A DNA stretch of 53,534 bases, from positions 1 to 53,534 of the forward strand of contig NZ_DHYG01000016.1 in NCBI RefSeq assembly GCF_002414005.1, written 5' to 3'. Below the pieces are notes generated by a model. It was not told the DNA's origin and did no database searches. It worked only from the letters and a program-made list of their open reading frames with translations. Below, in pieces: positions 8,878-16,957 of the stretch. The DNA comes from Psychrobacter sp. UBA5136 (GTDB taxonomy: Bacteria > Pseudomonadota > Gammaproteobacteria > Pseudomonadales > Moraxellaceae). The translations under genes and the position numbers were made by a program. The stretch's first letter is position 1. The number at the start of each line of letters is the position of its first letter.

Positions 8878-10548
8878 TTATCCCTTAGCTTGAGTGTCAT
8901 ACATCTCACGCATAACCTTTTTGTCATGCTTACCGACCGAGGTTTTTGGCAATTCATCGACAAACTTAAACTGACTTGGCACGCCATATTTAGGAATGAT
9001 ACCGCGTTCAACCGCTTTTTCAGCAATAGCTTTGATGTCATCGGCGCTGGTGTCTTGGCAGGCAGGCTTGAGCACTACTAAAGCGAGTGGACGCTCACCC
9101 CACTGCTTATCACGAATACCAATCACAGATACGTCAGCGACCGCAGGATGCAAGGATAAAATCGTCTCAATCTCTAACGACGATATCCACTCGCCGCCCG
9201 ATTTGATGACGTCTTTTAAGCGGTCAGTAATCTTAATATAACCGTCGGGGCGCATATAGGCGATATCTTGGGTATGCATATAACCATTTTCCCACAGCTC
9301 TTTACCAGCATCGTCATTTTTCAAATAGCTCTGCGTTAGCCAAGGGGCGCGCAGCACCAACTCGCCCGTATTGTCTTTGCCCGTACCGACGGGCTCATTG
9401 TTGGTGTTCCATATTTGCGCATCCACCATCAGGACTGGTTTGCCGGTCATACAGCGGCGCGCGACATCTTCTTCTTCAGACATCTCAGGCTCATTGAGGC
9501 TAAATTCTGTCAAGCTAATCAGTGGCGCGGTCTCAGACATGCCATAGCCAGTATACACTTCAATGTCTTGCGCCAGTGCTGCTTTTGCCAAGCCTTCGGT
9601 CAGTTTCGAACCACCGATAATCATTTTTAACCCATTAAAGCTGGCCTCGCGCTCCTGCGCTTCTTTGAGTACCATTTGCAAAATCGTTGGTACGCAGTGG
9701 GTGATACTGACTTTTTCATTAATAATTAAATCCATTAACACGTCAGGTGCGTAGCGTCCCGGATAGACTTGTTTTAGGCCGACCATGGTGGCGGTAAATG
9801 GGAAACCCCACGCATGAACATGGAACATCGGCGTCATCGGCATATAAACATCGCCGTAGCTGACACCTTGCTTATTGGGCAGCATACCTAAGGTCGCTGC
9901 TTCGGTCAGGCTGTGCAACACCAATTGGCGGTGGCTAAAGAACACGCCTTTTGGATCGCCTGTCGTACCTGAGGTATAAAAAGTGGTAGCAATGGTATTT
10001 TCATCAAAATCTGGGAAGTCAAACTCGCTATCAGCGGCGGCTAACAACGCTTCATATTCACCGATGACGCGGTTTTGATTGCCGCCAAAGACGCCTTCAT
10101 ACGACGCCCCATTATCATCAAGCCAAATAATATGCTCGATACTGGAGTTTTCAAACTGATAATCTTTCACCAAAGGCGCAAATTCAGAGTTGAGTAGCAA
10201 TACTTTTGGCTTAGCGTGATTAATGGTATAAAGGATTTTTTCCGGTGACAGACGGATATTGACGGTTTGCAAAATGTACTCTGACATCGGTACAGCAAAG
10301 TATGATTCTAGATAGCGATGACTGTCCCAGTCCATGACCGCAATCACATCACCGGCCGCAAGATTTAAATCGGCTAAGACGTTGGCTAAGCGATTGATAC
10401 GCCCAAACAACTCTTTATACGTGAAGCGTTTTTTATCGGCATAAACGATTTCTTGCTCTAGCGACACCGTTTTGGCGCGGTTTAACAGCTGCTTGACTAT
10501 TAACGGATAATCGTAGGCTGATGGTGCACTATGATAAATATTTGACAT
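8878..10548 (-). CDS. Medium/long-chain acyl-CoA synthetase (AlkK-like)
   Basis: AMP-forming ligase that activates a carboxylic acid to its CoA ester. The adenylation signature is FYTSGTTGDPKGVFFSHRQ near residue 190. Further conserved motifs are GYGMSETAPLISLTEF near 335, the ATP-binding DRLKDVIKSGGEWISS near 445 and the C-terminal catalytic lysine in LPKTSVGKHDKK near 540. The start at 10548 (MSNIYHSAP) has AAGGAAG upstream and replaces a longer frame from 10572; 556 residues. Among AMP ligases it looks closest to the medium-chain AlkK type, whose family also includes methylmercaptopropionate--CoA ligases, so the true substrate is open. A strong minus-strand terminator follows it. Confidence 0.85.
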   Translation of the reverse strand: MSNIYHSAPSAYDYPLIVKQLLNRAKTVSLEQEIVYADKKRFTYKELFGRINRLANVLADLNLAAGDVIAVMDWDSHRYLESYFAVPMSEYILQTVNIRLSPEKILYTINHAKPKVLLLNSEFAPLVKDYQFENSSIEHIIWLDDNGASYEGVFGGNQNRVIGEYEALLAAADSEFDFPDFDENTIATTFYTSGTTGDPKGVFFSHRQLVLHSLTEAATLGMLPNKQGVSYGDVYMPMTPMFHVHAWGFPFTATMVGLKQVYPGRYAPDVLMDLIINEKVSITHCVPTILQMVLKEAQEREASFNGLKMIIGGSKLTEGLAKAALAQDIEVYTGYGMSETAPLISLTEFSLNEPEMSEEEDVARRCMTGKPVLMVDAQIWNTNNEPVGTGKDNTGELVLRAPWLTQSYLKNDDAGKELWENGYMHTQDIAYMRPDGYIKITDRLKDVIKSGGEWISSLEIETILSLHPAVADVSVIGIRDKQWGERPLALVVLKPACQDTSADDIKAIAEKAVERGIIPKYGVPSQFKFVDELPKTSVGKHDKKVMREMYDTQAKG

Positions 10549-10754
10549 AGATTTGACTTCCTTGTTTGTCATACTGCTAAGTGATATGGGTGGTTTTTTA
10601 TCGACTGCTATTCATAGCTGAATTATTACTAGTAACCTATTGATAGTAGAAAAAATCCTTCCCTGTGTAAAGATACCACGCGTAAGCACTGCAAAACTCA
10701 GTGTTCGAGAATAGTTGTTTTACTGCTCGTTGCCTTGTGTTACAGCCTAACTAT

Positions 10755-12074
10755 TTAAGTAGAAATTCGGGTAGAACTCGGTTTTGTTTTAATCATACCA
10801 ATACTAGCGACTAGCAACGCCAGCACTTGCACAAACAGCAATAACCAAACGGTCAGCGACCATTGCCCACGCGCATAAGCGATGCCGCATAGCCACGCGC
10901 CCAACGTCCCGCCCGTGTAATAGCCCATATAATATAAGCCAGACGCCAATGAGCGACCTTTTTTAACATTGACCGCGATATAGCTGATGGTCGCCGCTTG
11001 GGTAATAAAAACGCCGGACGACATGACCGCAAGCCCGAGCACCACGCCCCAAAGCGGCGTCACTAGCGTTAAGAGCACACCGAGCATTGATACAATCACC
11101 GCTACCCGAACCGTCCGTGCTGAACCAAATCGCCGTAGCAATGTGGTCGATAAGGGCGTGATAATGACGCCAATTAAATACACGGCAAAGATATTGGCAA
11201 GCGCACCCGTGCTTAGCTCATAAGGTGTATCCGCCAGATGTAGATTGATAAAAGTAAAACAGCCAACCAGCGAAAACAGCACGCAGGCACCAAGCAAACA
11301 CGACGTGACGACGTAACGATTGACCAAATGCTCACCCAGCGTCTGCATGGCTGAGCGAAAATTGGGATTGGCGACAAAGTGCCGTGACGCGGGCAGCATT
11401 TTACCGACCCACAGTGCCCCGATAAGCGTCATACCTGCCATCACATAATAACCGGCGCGCCAGCCAATAAGCTCATGTAAGTGCCCAAGTAAAAAACGCC
11501 CCATAAAACCGCCAAGCACCGAACCTGACACATAAAACGACATCAGCTCAGCGAGCGCGCGACCTTCAAACTCTTCGCCAATATAAGCAATCGTCACCAC
11601 CGTAATACCCGGCACAGACAATCCCTGCATAAAGCGCCACATGCCCATCCAGCCAATATTGGGACTTTGCGCGATTAACGCAGTAGGTATCGCTAAAAAC
11701 AGTAACGCCCCAACGATAAAGGATTTGCGCCCTACGGCATCAGATAGCATGCCCAAAAATGGCGACATAATCGCAATCGCTAATATGGTGGCGCCGACGA
11801 TCATGCCAGCCTGCACCTCAGTTGCCGACAAATCCATCATCAACACCGGTAAAATAGCCTGAATAGAATAGACCTGCAAAAAAGCAAACATCCCAATCAA
11901 GCCAATCGTTAGCTTTAACACCCACGTGGGAGCATGAAATGGCAGTGGCTGCTTGGGTGGCTGACTGGGCGTTTGAATATGGCGGCTGATGGCGCTGCTA
12001 TCTTTAGCATTGCCATTGCCATCGTTATTGCCATTAATGGCGTTATTTGTACTGTTGTTTATATTAGTATTCAA
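10755..12074 (-). CDS. MFS transporter (12-TM)
   Basis: Inner-membrane major facilitator. The family loop motif is visible as GMLSDAVGRKSFIVGA after the second/third helix region, and alternating hydrophobic segments run through about 439 residues (12 predicted helices). It resembles YnfM/arabinose-efflux-type carriers. The first 55 residues are polar and Asn-rich, unlike the rest. The start is uncertain: the frame opens with TTG at 12074 with no clear ribosome binding site, and the next Met is deep in the first helix. Substrate cannot be read from sequence. It is divergent from the secreted hydrolase at 12404. Confidence 0.8.
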   Translation of the reverse strand: MNTNINNSTNNAINGNNDGNGNAKDSSAISRHIQTPSQPPKQPLPFHAPTWVLKLTIGLIGMFAFLQVYSIQAILPVLMMDLSATEVQAGMIVGATILAIAIMSPFLGMLSDAVGRKSFIVGALLFLAIPTALIAQSPNIGWMGMWRFMQGLSVPGITVVTIAYIGEEFEGRALAELMSFYVSGSVLGGFMGRFLLGHLHELIGWRAGYYVMAGMTLIGALWVGKMLPASRHFVANPNFRSAMQTLGEHLVNRYVVTSCLLGACVLFSLVGCFTFINLHLADTPYELSTGALANIFAVYLIGVIITPLSTTLLRRFGSARTVRVAVIVSMLGVLLTLVTPLWGVVLGLAVMSSGVFITQAATISYIAVNVKKGRSLASGLYYMGYYTGGTLGAWLCGIAYARGQWSLTVWLLLFVQVLALLVASIGMIKTKPSSTRIST

Positions 12075-12403
12075 AGTAGTACTGACTATATTGGACGCCT
12101 TTTTAGCTTGTGCTAGCTCGGACTAAACGGCGCGTGGGTGATAGAAATGGGACGACAGCGTTTTCAATTATCATAACAAAACTGATGATTGACGATAAAA
12201 CGATACGTGATTGATGATTTTATCACATCAAATACCAAACTCAGGTTTCGGTGTGTTATTCACGCCAGTTTTATAAATGCGGCTTTATAAAAGCCGTTTT
12301 AGCACTGGAGAGGTGACTGTTATTTTTGACAGCGAATAGATTACTGTCTACTATTATTTTGCTTTTCTATTAAAACCAACCATCATCTAACAGACTCTTT
12401 ATC
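12075..12403. other. Divergent intergenic region, MFS / secreted hydrolase
   Basis: 329 bp without a gene. It must carry the promoters of both flanking genes. A small hairpin (GGCTTT TAT AAAGCC then TTTT) sits near 12280-12300; it could end a short upstream transcript, but support is weak. Nothing else is recognisable. Confidence 0.4.
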
Positions 12404-13432
12404 ATGTTAAACAACCCTTTTTCTTTAAAATTGATTACCCTAACCGGCACACTGATTATTTCTGTGAATATGGCAGCAGTCGCAGCACAACCAACAGACT
12501 CAATTCAAACCCTTTCAATTAAAGAGCAATCAACCGTTACCTTACCAACTACAGCAACCAAAATACTTTCAACAGAAGCACTATTAACCAAAGTGCTTGC
12601 AAGTAAAGCACCTTTAACCACCACAACATCTATAGCCTCCAGATCAAACTGTATCGCTGATAGTGTCATTACCGCAGCTGAGCTGTCAGCTACGCGTGAT
12701 AACGGTCCTTTTACGGTGGCGAATAAAGCCGTTCCCCGTCAGCTAGCAAATGGCTTTGGCGGCGGCACCATTCATTATCCTACCAATGCTGGAGACTGCG
12801 GCCTGTTAGGCGGCATCGCAGTGATTCCCGGTTATGTGTCTTATGAAGCATCGATTAAATGGTGGGGTCCGCGTCTGGCATCTTGGGGATTTGTGGTGAT
12901 TACTGTCGACACCAACTCTATTTATGATGACCCAAATAGCCGTGCGACGCAGTTGAGCGCCGCCCTCGATCATATAGTGAGCGATAGTACGGTAGGTACG
13001 CAAATAGATAGCACACGTTTGGGCGCCATCGGTTGGTCGATGGGCGGTGGTGGCGCGCTGCAGTTAGCAACCCAGCGTAGTGACGTTCGCGCCATTATTT
13101 CGCAAACGCCCTATCATGATAAAAATTACGGCGTTATGGACACGCCCGCTTTATTTATCACTTGCCAAAATGACCGCATTGCCTCTAATAGAAAGTACAG
13201 TAGCCCGTTTTATAATCATGCTGCTGGGCCAAAAATGAAGATTGAGATAAAAAATGGCAGCCACTTTTGTCCAAGTTATCGTTTTAACGAGATATTACTC
13301 AGTAAACCGGGTATTGCTTGGATGCACCGCTACATCAATGGTGACACTCGCTTCGATAAATTTTTATGCCATAACGAAAACTATGGCAGCAGCCCTCGTA
13401 TATCTGCTTACGATTATAAAGATTGTGGATAG
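12404..13432 (+). CDS. Secreted PETase/Lip1-type polyester or ester hydrolase
   Basis: Extracellular alpha/beta hydrolase of the dienelactone-hydrolase/cutinase group. Residues 1-28 form a signal peptide ending AAVAA; residues 30-80 are a Thr/Ser-rich linker. The nucleophile Ser212 lies in GWSMGGGG. Asp257 (CQNDRIA) and His287 (NGSHFC) complete the triad. Tyr144 in PGYVS and Met213 match the oxyanion-hole residues of Ideonella PETase. Cys254/Cys289 and Cys322/Cys341 align with the two disulfides of PETase; Cys83/Cys132 could form a third. At the position of the PETase 'wobbling' Trp185 it has Tyr237. The C-terminal half is nearly the same as I remember for Moraxella TA144 Lip1. Activity on polyester is inference. 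Confidence 0.87.
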   Translation: MLNNPFSLKLITLTGTLIISVNMAAVAAQPTDSIQTLSIKEQSTVTLPTTATKILSTEALLTKVLASKAPLTTTTSIASRSNCIADSVITAAELSATRDNGPFTVANKAVPRQLANGFGGGTIHYPTNAGDCGLLGGIAVIPGYVSYEASIKWWGPRLASWGFVVITVDTNSIYDDPNSRATQLSAALDHIVSDSTVGTQIDSTRLGAIGWSMGGGGALQLATQRSDVRAIISQTPYHDKNYGVMDTPALFITCQNDRIASNRKYSSPFYNHAAGPKMKIEIKNGSHFCPSYRFNEILLSKPGIAWMHRYINGDTRFDKFLCHNENYGSSPRISAYDYKDCG

Positions 13433-13625
13433 GCAATGCTCTTAAATCGCCTTGCATTTAATACTTTTTCTCATTTATCTTTTTCAAACTTACATATTTA
13501 TAGTGCTGATATCCTTTTGCTTACATACTTTGCATGCTCAAAAAATCATAATCAAAAACTATGCATATTTATAGCTATAACCAATAATGAAAAAACTCAT
13601 AAAATAATGATTAAGGAAACGATCA

Positions 13626-14372
13626 ATGACCGATAAAATACATGATTTAGGCGCCGGGTTTTGGAATATTCGCGGCTCGTTTCGCTTAGGCGGTGTAATA
13701 AATATAGGCACCCAATGCTCACTTATAAAGTTGGATTCAGGGCGTTTTATTTTTCTGGACAGCTACGAGCTCACGGGCGACGTACGCGATACGGTCATGG
13801 CATTAACCAATAATGGGCAAGACGTTGAAGCGGTGCTCAATGTTCATCCCTTTCATACGGTACACTGCGCGCAAATGGCAAAAGATTTCCCGCAAGCAAC
13901 GTTCTATGGCAGTCGTCGCCATCATAAAAAAATCCCTGAAATACAATGGGCGGATGATTTGGTCGAAAGCGATGCGGTCGCCGAGCGCTACCCTGAGCTG
14001 AAATTTTCTATGTCGGAGGGCATTTATTATATTTCGCCCAATGAGATGATTCATGCAGGCTCGCTGTTGGTCTTTCATCCTGCCAGCAAAAGTCTGCATG
14101 TTGATGACACTTTTATGAGCCCACCAACCAAACTCCTAGAAGCGGTATTGCCTGAATTGCTACTGCACCCAGCCACCAAAAAAGCGTTAAAAGACGAGCC
14201 TGATGCTGGCAAGCAATATTGCGACTGGGCGACCAATTTGGCGCACGAATGGCGCGAGGTGCGCAATTTTTGCGCCGCGCATTCTTATTTGGTGAAGTTT
14301 AAAGACGGCGAGTTTGAAAAAGCCTTGTTAAAAGCCATTGATAAAGCGCGTCCTAAGCTTGAAAATGCTTAA
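13626..14372 (+). CDS. Metallo-beta-lactamase-fold-like protein, function unknown
   Basis: 248 residues, AAGGAAA well spaced before the ATG. The pattern of strands resembles MBL-fold hydrolases: SLIKLDSGRFIFLDSY near residue 33 and VLNVHPFHTVHCAQM near 71 sit where the family has the metal-binding HxHxDH motif, but the Asp-His pair is missing. Later HPASKSLHVDDTFM near 150 resembles the second metal-binding block. This suggests a divergent or altered-metal member. No signal peptide, so cytoplasmic. It follows the secreted hydrolase by 193 bp and ends at a strong terminator. I do not recognise a named family and give no function. Confidence 0.7.
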   Translation: MTDKIHDLGAGFWNIRGSFRLGGVINIGTQCSLIKLDSGRFIFLDSYELTGDVRDTVMALTNNGQDVEAVLNVHPFHTVHCAQMAKDFPQATFYGSRRHHKKIPEIQWADDLVESDAVAERYPELKFSMSEGIYYISPNEMIHAGSLLVFHPASKSLHVDDTFMSPPTKLLEAVLPELLLHPATKKALKDEPDAGKQYCDWATNLAHEWREVRNFCAAHSYLVKFKDGEFEKALLKAIDKARPKLENA

Positions 14373-14392
14373 ATGCTTTGTAAATTACTCAT

Positions 14393-14433
14393 AAAAAAGC
14401 TGCCTCGTTATCATTAGCGAGGCAGCTTTTTTA
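14393..14433. terminator. Bidirectional terminator between MBL-like gene and nsrR
   Basis: Stem AAAAAAGCTGCCTCG / CGAGGCAGCTTTTTT with a loop of about 12 nt. The T-run on each strand makes it work for both convergent genes. Confidence 0.9.
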
Positions 14434-14476
14434 TTTTAAACGAGATATATAAACTTTACTTTAGCGATGAGTTTTT

Positions 14477-15073
14477 TTACTTAACAACGTGACTTAGGCT
14501 ATTTCTATAAAATAATAACTCCGCCAACTCTGACTCGTTGCTGATAATATCGGCCAATGTGTAACGCTCAAGAACCTTTATAAAAGCAGTCAAGGCTTCA
14601 AAAAACACTTGCTTGAGCTGACAAACAGGGCTAATAACGCAGCCTGATCTGACTCTCATACTCGCCTCTTCATCGATAAGCTTCAAAGACAAATCTTTGG
14701 CAACCGCTTTATCATCAACACTGTTGACAGGGCTATTAGCATTAACGCCGCTCTCACATTCAGACTTAGGAGTAACCAATAAATCGGTCGAAAAACACTC
14801 AACCAAATTAAAATCTGGCTCAATTTTTTTGATTAATACGCCCAAATTGATGTCTTTTGGCGCACACGCCAAGCGGATGCCACCATTTTTACCGCGTACA
14901 CTATCGATATAACCAAGTTGCCCAAGCTGGTGGATGATTTTGGTCAAATGACTTTTAGAGATGTGATAACTATCGGCAATGTCACTGATATTTGCCAATC
15001 GGTGCGGCTCAGGCTTAATCGCCAAATATATTAACGAGCGCAGCGCGTAATCACTATAGTTGGTCAGTCGCAT
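14477..15073 (-). CDS. nsrR: NsrR-like nitric-oxide-sensing Rrf2 repressor with an insertion
   Basis: Rrf2-family winged-helix repressor that senses NO with a [4Fe-4S] cluster. From the ATG at 15073 (GGGAG 8 nt upstream) Asp8 (NYSD) falls exactly where NsrR uses its Asp ligand, and the first cluster cysteine is Cys93 in NLVECF, also at the canonical position. The other two are Cys145 and Cys151 in CVISPVCQLKQ. In typical NsrR only about 5 residues separate the first and second cysteine; here there are about 51, a polar insert of roughly 46 residues that holds one extra Cys106. The longer frame from 15088 puts these residues out of register. It lies downstream of nnrS on the same strand. Confidence 0.85.
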   Translation of the reverse strand: MRLTNYSDYALRSLIYLAIKPEPHRLANISDIADSYHISKSHLTKIIHQLGQLGYIDSVRGKNGGIRLACAPKDINLGVLIKKIEPDFNLVECFSTDLLVTPKSECESGVNANSPVNSVDDKAVAKDLSLKLIDEEASMRVRSGCVISPVCQLKQVFFEALTAFIKVLERYTLADIISNESELAELLFYRNSLSHVVK

Positions 15074-15197
15074 TTTTTGCGCTCCCATGTTTGAGGTGAA
15101 TATTAACTTTAGGTTTTAAATAGCTTTCTAATTTAAGTTTCTTTTTAAGCAAATCTAATTTTTGTATTGCTTTCATTTTAATCGTTGCCAATGCTTA

Positions 15198-16451
15198 TTA
15201 ACCGAATAAACCGTCTGGTCGCGGGCGCGCTAGCATCGGTAAATAACTGAGGCAAAATAGCGCAAAACAAGCAATCCAAGCACTTTGTCCCACCATAACC
15301 CACAGCAAATAATGACTCATATCGACCAAAGGTAAAAATACCCGACTGACATACGCCAAGACCATCAGTGCAAACATGGCATTGACGATTTTAGGCGGTT
15401 GATGGATACTGCGCCCCGTGTGACCGAGCGATACACGTGCCATCATTGCCACCGTCATCATGCCCACGCCAGAAATCGACAATCCATGCACGGCAATACT
15501 ATGAGCGTAGCCAAGCCAAGGTTGCAATGCGTATAAGACAAAACTCAGACACATGCCTAAAAAGGCGAGAAATAGCGACCATAGCAGCGGTTTTTGCCAA
15601 ATGCCGCGATGATACCAGCCTACCAAACGAACGATATTGACCACTGCTACCCCAAGCGCACTGATGGTCAGTAAGTACTTGTTGGGATAAAATAAATCGA
15701 CGAGGAAAAAAGCAAAGAAGAATAGCAAACTGGCGATATCCTGTGCTTTATTATTCCGCACCGTCACTTTTTCTGTTTCGCCCTTAGCATTTGGAATACT
15801 CAAACCACGCTCAATAAAGAACGGCACCACGCGGCGACCAATGGTTAATACCAAACCGATAATCAAATAAAAGCCTAAATAAACGCCTGTTTTCGTTAGA
15901 TTCATATTGGCGCTGATAATACCCCAATAGCACAAAGCATTACCAAGTGTCAAAAGCGCAAGCTTGGCCAAAATTCCCATTTGCTTATATTGCTTAACTT
16001 GCAGTACAGCGCGGAAAATCACAAAAGCCATCGAGCCGACAAACAATAAGTCAAATATCGCAGCGGCATATAATAACGCCGTGCTACTGCCAGCAACCAT
16101 GACACCGAGACCAAATGCCACCCAGCCCAAACGCGCCAGCAACCAACACATAAAAATACCGAGCAGCTTATAACCATGCGGCATCATCACGCCTGTCCAA
16201 GTCTTTACCGCCGTCAATAAAAAGCCTGCCACAATCGCCAGCGCATAACCATAAACCATTTCATGACCATGCCAATATAGCGGATTCAACGTTTGCGCAT
16301 CGATATCCGTATGGCCGGTAAAAACAAACGCCCATAGCGCCATGGTGATAATAGCAAATAGCGCCCCGGCACTAAAAAATATTCGAAAGCTCAAATTGAG
16401 TATGGGATGCGGTGAGCTTGGCGGTTTGGTAGGTAAATTAATTGATTGCAT
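15198..16451 (-). CDS. nnrS: NnrS family membrane protein
   Basis: Polytopic inner-membrane haem/copper protein linked to resistance to nitrosative stress (family knowledge). 417 residues with about 12 hydrophobic segments. Conserved NnrS features: FRIFFSAGALFAI at the N-terminus, LNPLYWHGHEMVYGYALAIVAGFLLTAVKTWTG near 55-90 with its His-x-His-Glu, HGLSISGVGMMTVAMMARVSLGHTGR near 325, where the histidines may bind haem. Preceded by an NsrR-type palindrome 40 bp upstream, which links it to the regulator encoded 124 bp downstream. Confidence 0.9.
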   Translation of the reverse strand: MQSINLPTKPPSSPHPILNLSFRIFFSAGALFAIITMALWAFVFTGHTDIDAQTLNPLYWHGHEMVYGYALAIVAGFLLTAVKTWTGVMMPHGYKLLGIFMCWLLARLGWVAFGLGVMVAGSSTALLYAAAIFDLLFVGSMAFVIFRAVLQVKQYKQMGILAKLALLTLGNALCYWGIISANMNLTKTGVYLGFYLIIGLVLTIGRRVVPFFIERGLSIPNAKGETEKVTVRNNKAQDIASLLFFFAFFLVDLFYPNKYLLTISALGVAVVNIVRLVGWYHRGIWQKPLLWSLFLAFLGMCLSFVLYALQPWLGYAHSIAVHGLSISGVGMMTVAMMARVSLGHTGRSIHQPPKIVNAMFALMVLAYVSRVFLPLVDMSHYLLWVMVGQSAWIACFALFCLSYLPMLARPRPDGLFG

Positions 16452-16490
16452 AGCAGACTTCTTATAATCAAAGTTAGAAGGTATGGCTTA

Positions 16491-16513
16491 AAGATACATT
16501 TTAAATGAATGTT
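16491..16513 (-). promoter_or_regulatory. Predicted NsrR operator upstream of nnrS
   Basis: A 23-bp imperfect palindrome with half-sites AAGATACATTT and AAATGAATGTT around one central T. This is the known NsrR form (AAGATGCATTT arms). It begins 40 bp before the nnrS start codon. Confidence 0.75.
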
Positions 16514-16667
16514 ATAGATAATACAACTGAAACTATATGACTGCTAGGATGGATTAACGCACTTATTATATACAGCTTTGACTTATATAACGCGCTACAC
16601 TGAATAACTTATATTATATTAATCTGTATTCTATCACTTTTATTAAGAGACTGATATTGAGAAGCTA

Positions 16668-16758
16668 GGGGTGTATAGAATTCAAATCAACGGCAACTAA
16701 ATAAAAACACAAGCTAGTATGATCGCAGCCTTGTAACTGTCTTTAAGCTTATCATAAC
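16668..16758 (-). mobile_element. IS5-family remnant (one end only), left border of the gpg island
   Basis: Starts with the terminal repeat GGGGTGTATAGAATTCA directly after a TA, then matches the end of the element at 19458 almost base for base as far as CTTATCATAAC. On the minus strand it encodes the transposase C-terminus (YDKLKDSY followed by AAIILACVFI). One base of the terminal repeat is lost, and the copy stops where the next element begins. Confidence 0.85.
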
Positions 16759-16950
16759 CTGAATTCGGGATAAGCCAGTGCTTAAGTTGTTGATACTATT
16801 TGCATAATTATTATATGACCTTATAAAATCATGCTTTTGACAGTAGTTTATAGAGAAGCCTGCCTTCAAAGACCTAGCTGGTCTTCAAGAATAATAGAAA
16901 ATATCAATACTATCAGCAGCTTAATGGATCATTTATCCCGAACTAGGGTT
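16756..16950. mobile_element. MITE-like element of about 195 bp
   Basis: Inverted ends AACCTGAATTCGGGATAA (16756-16773) and, reversed, AACCCTAGTTCGGGATAA (16950-16933) agree at 15 of 18 positions. Further similarity inward (TTAAGTTGTTGATACTATT against TTAAGCTGCTGATAGTATT) extends the imperfect repeat to about 45 bp. No open frame inside. No clear target duplication. It ends 8 bp before the gpgS stop codon. It may be a relic of a larger IS. Confidence 0.65.
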
Positions 16951-16957
16951 ATAACTA

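Noticed and set aside
13436..13636. 66-residue plus-strand frame between the Lip1-like and MBL-like genes
   Set aside because: No ribosome site, low-complexity composition and overlap with the ribosome site and start of the MBL-like gene; it looks like chance in AT-rich spacer.
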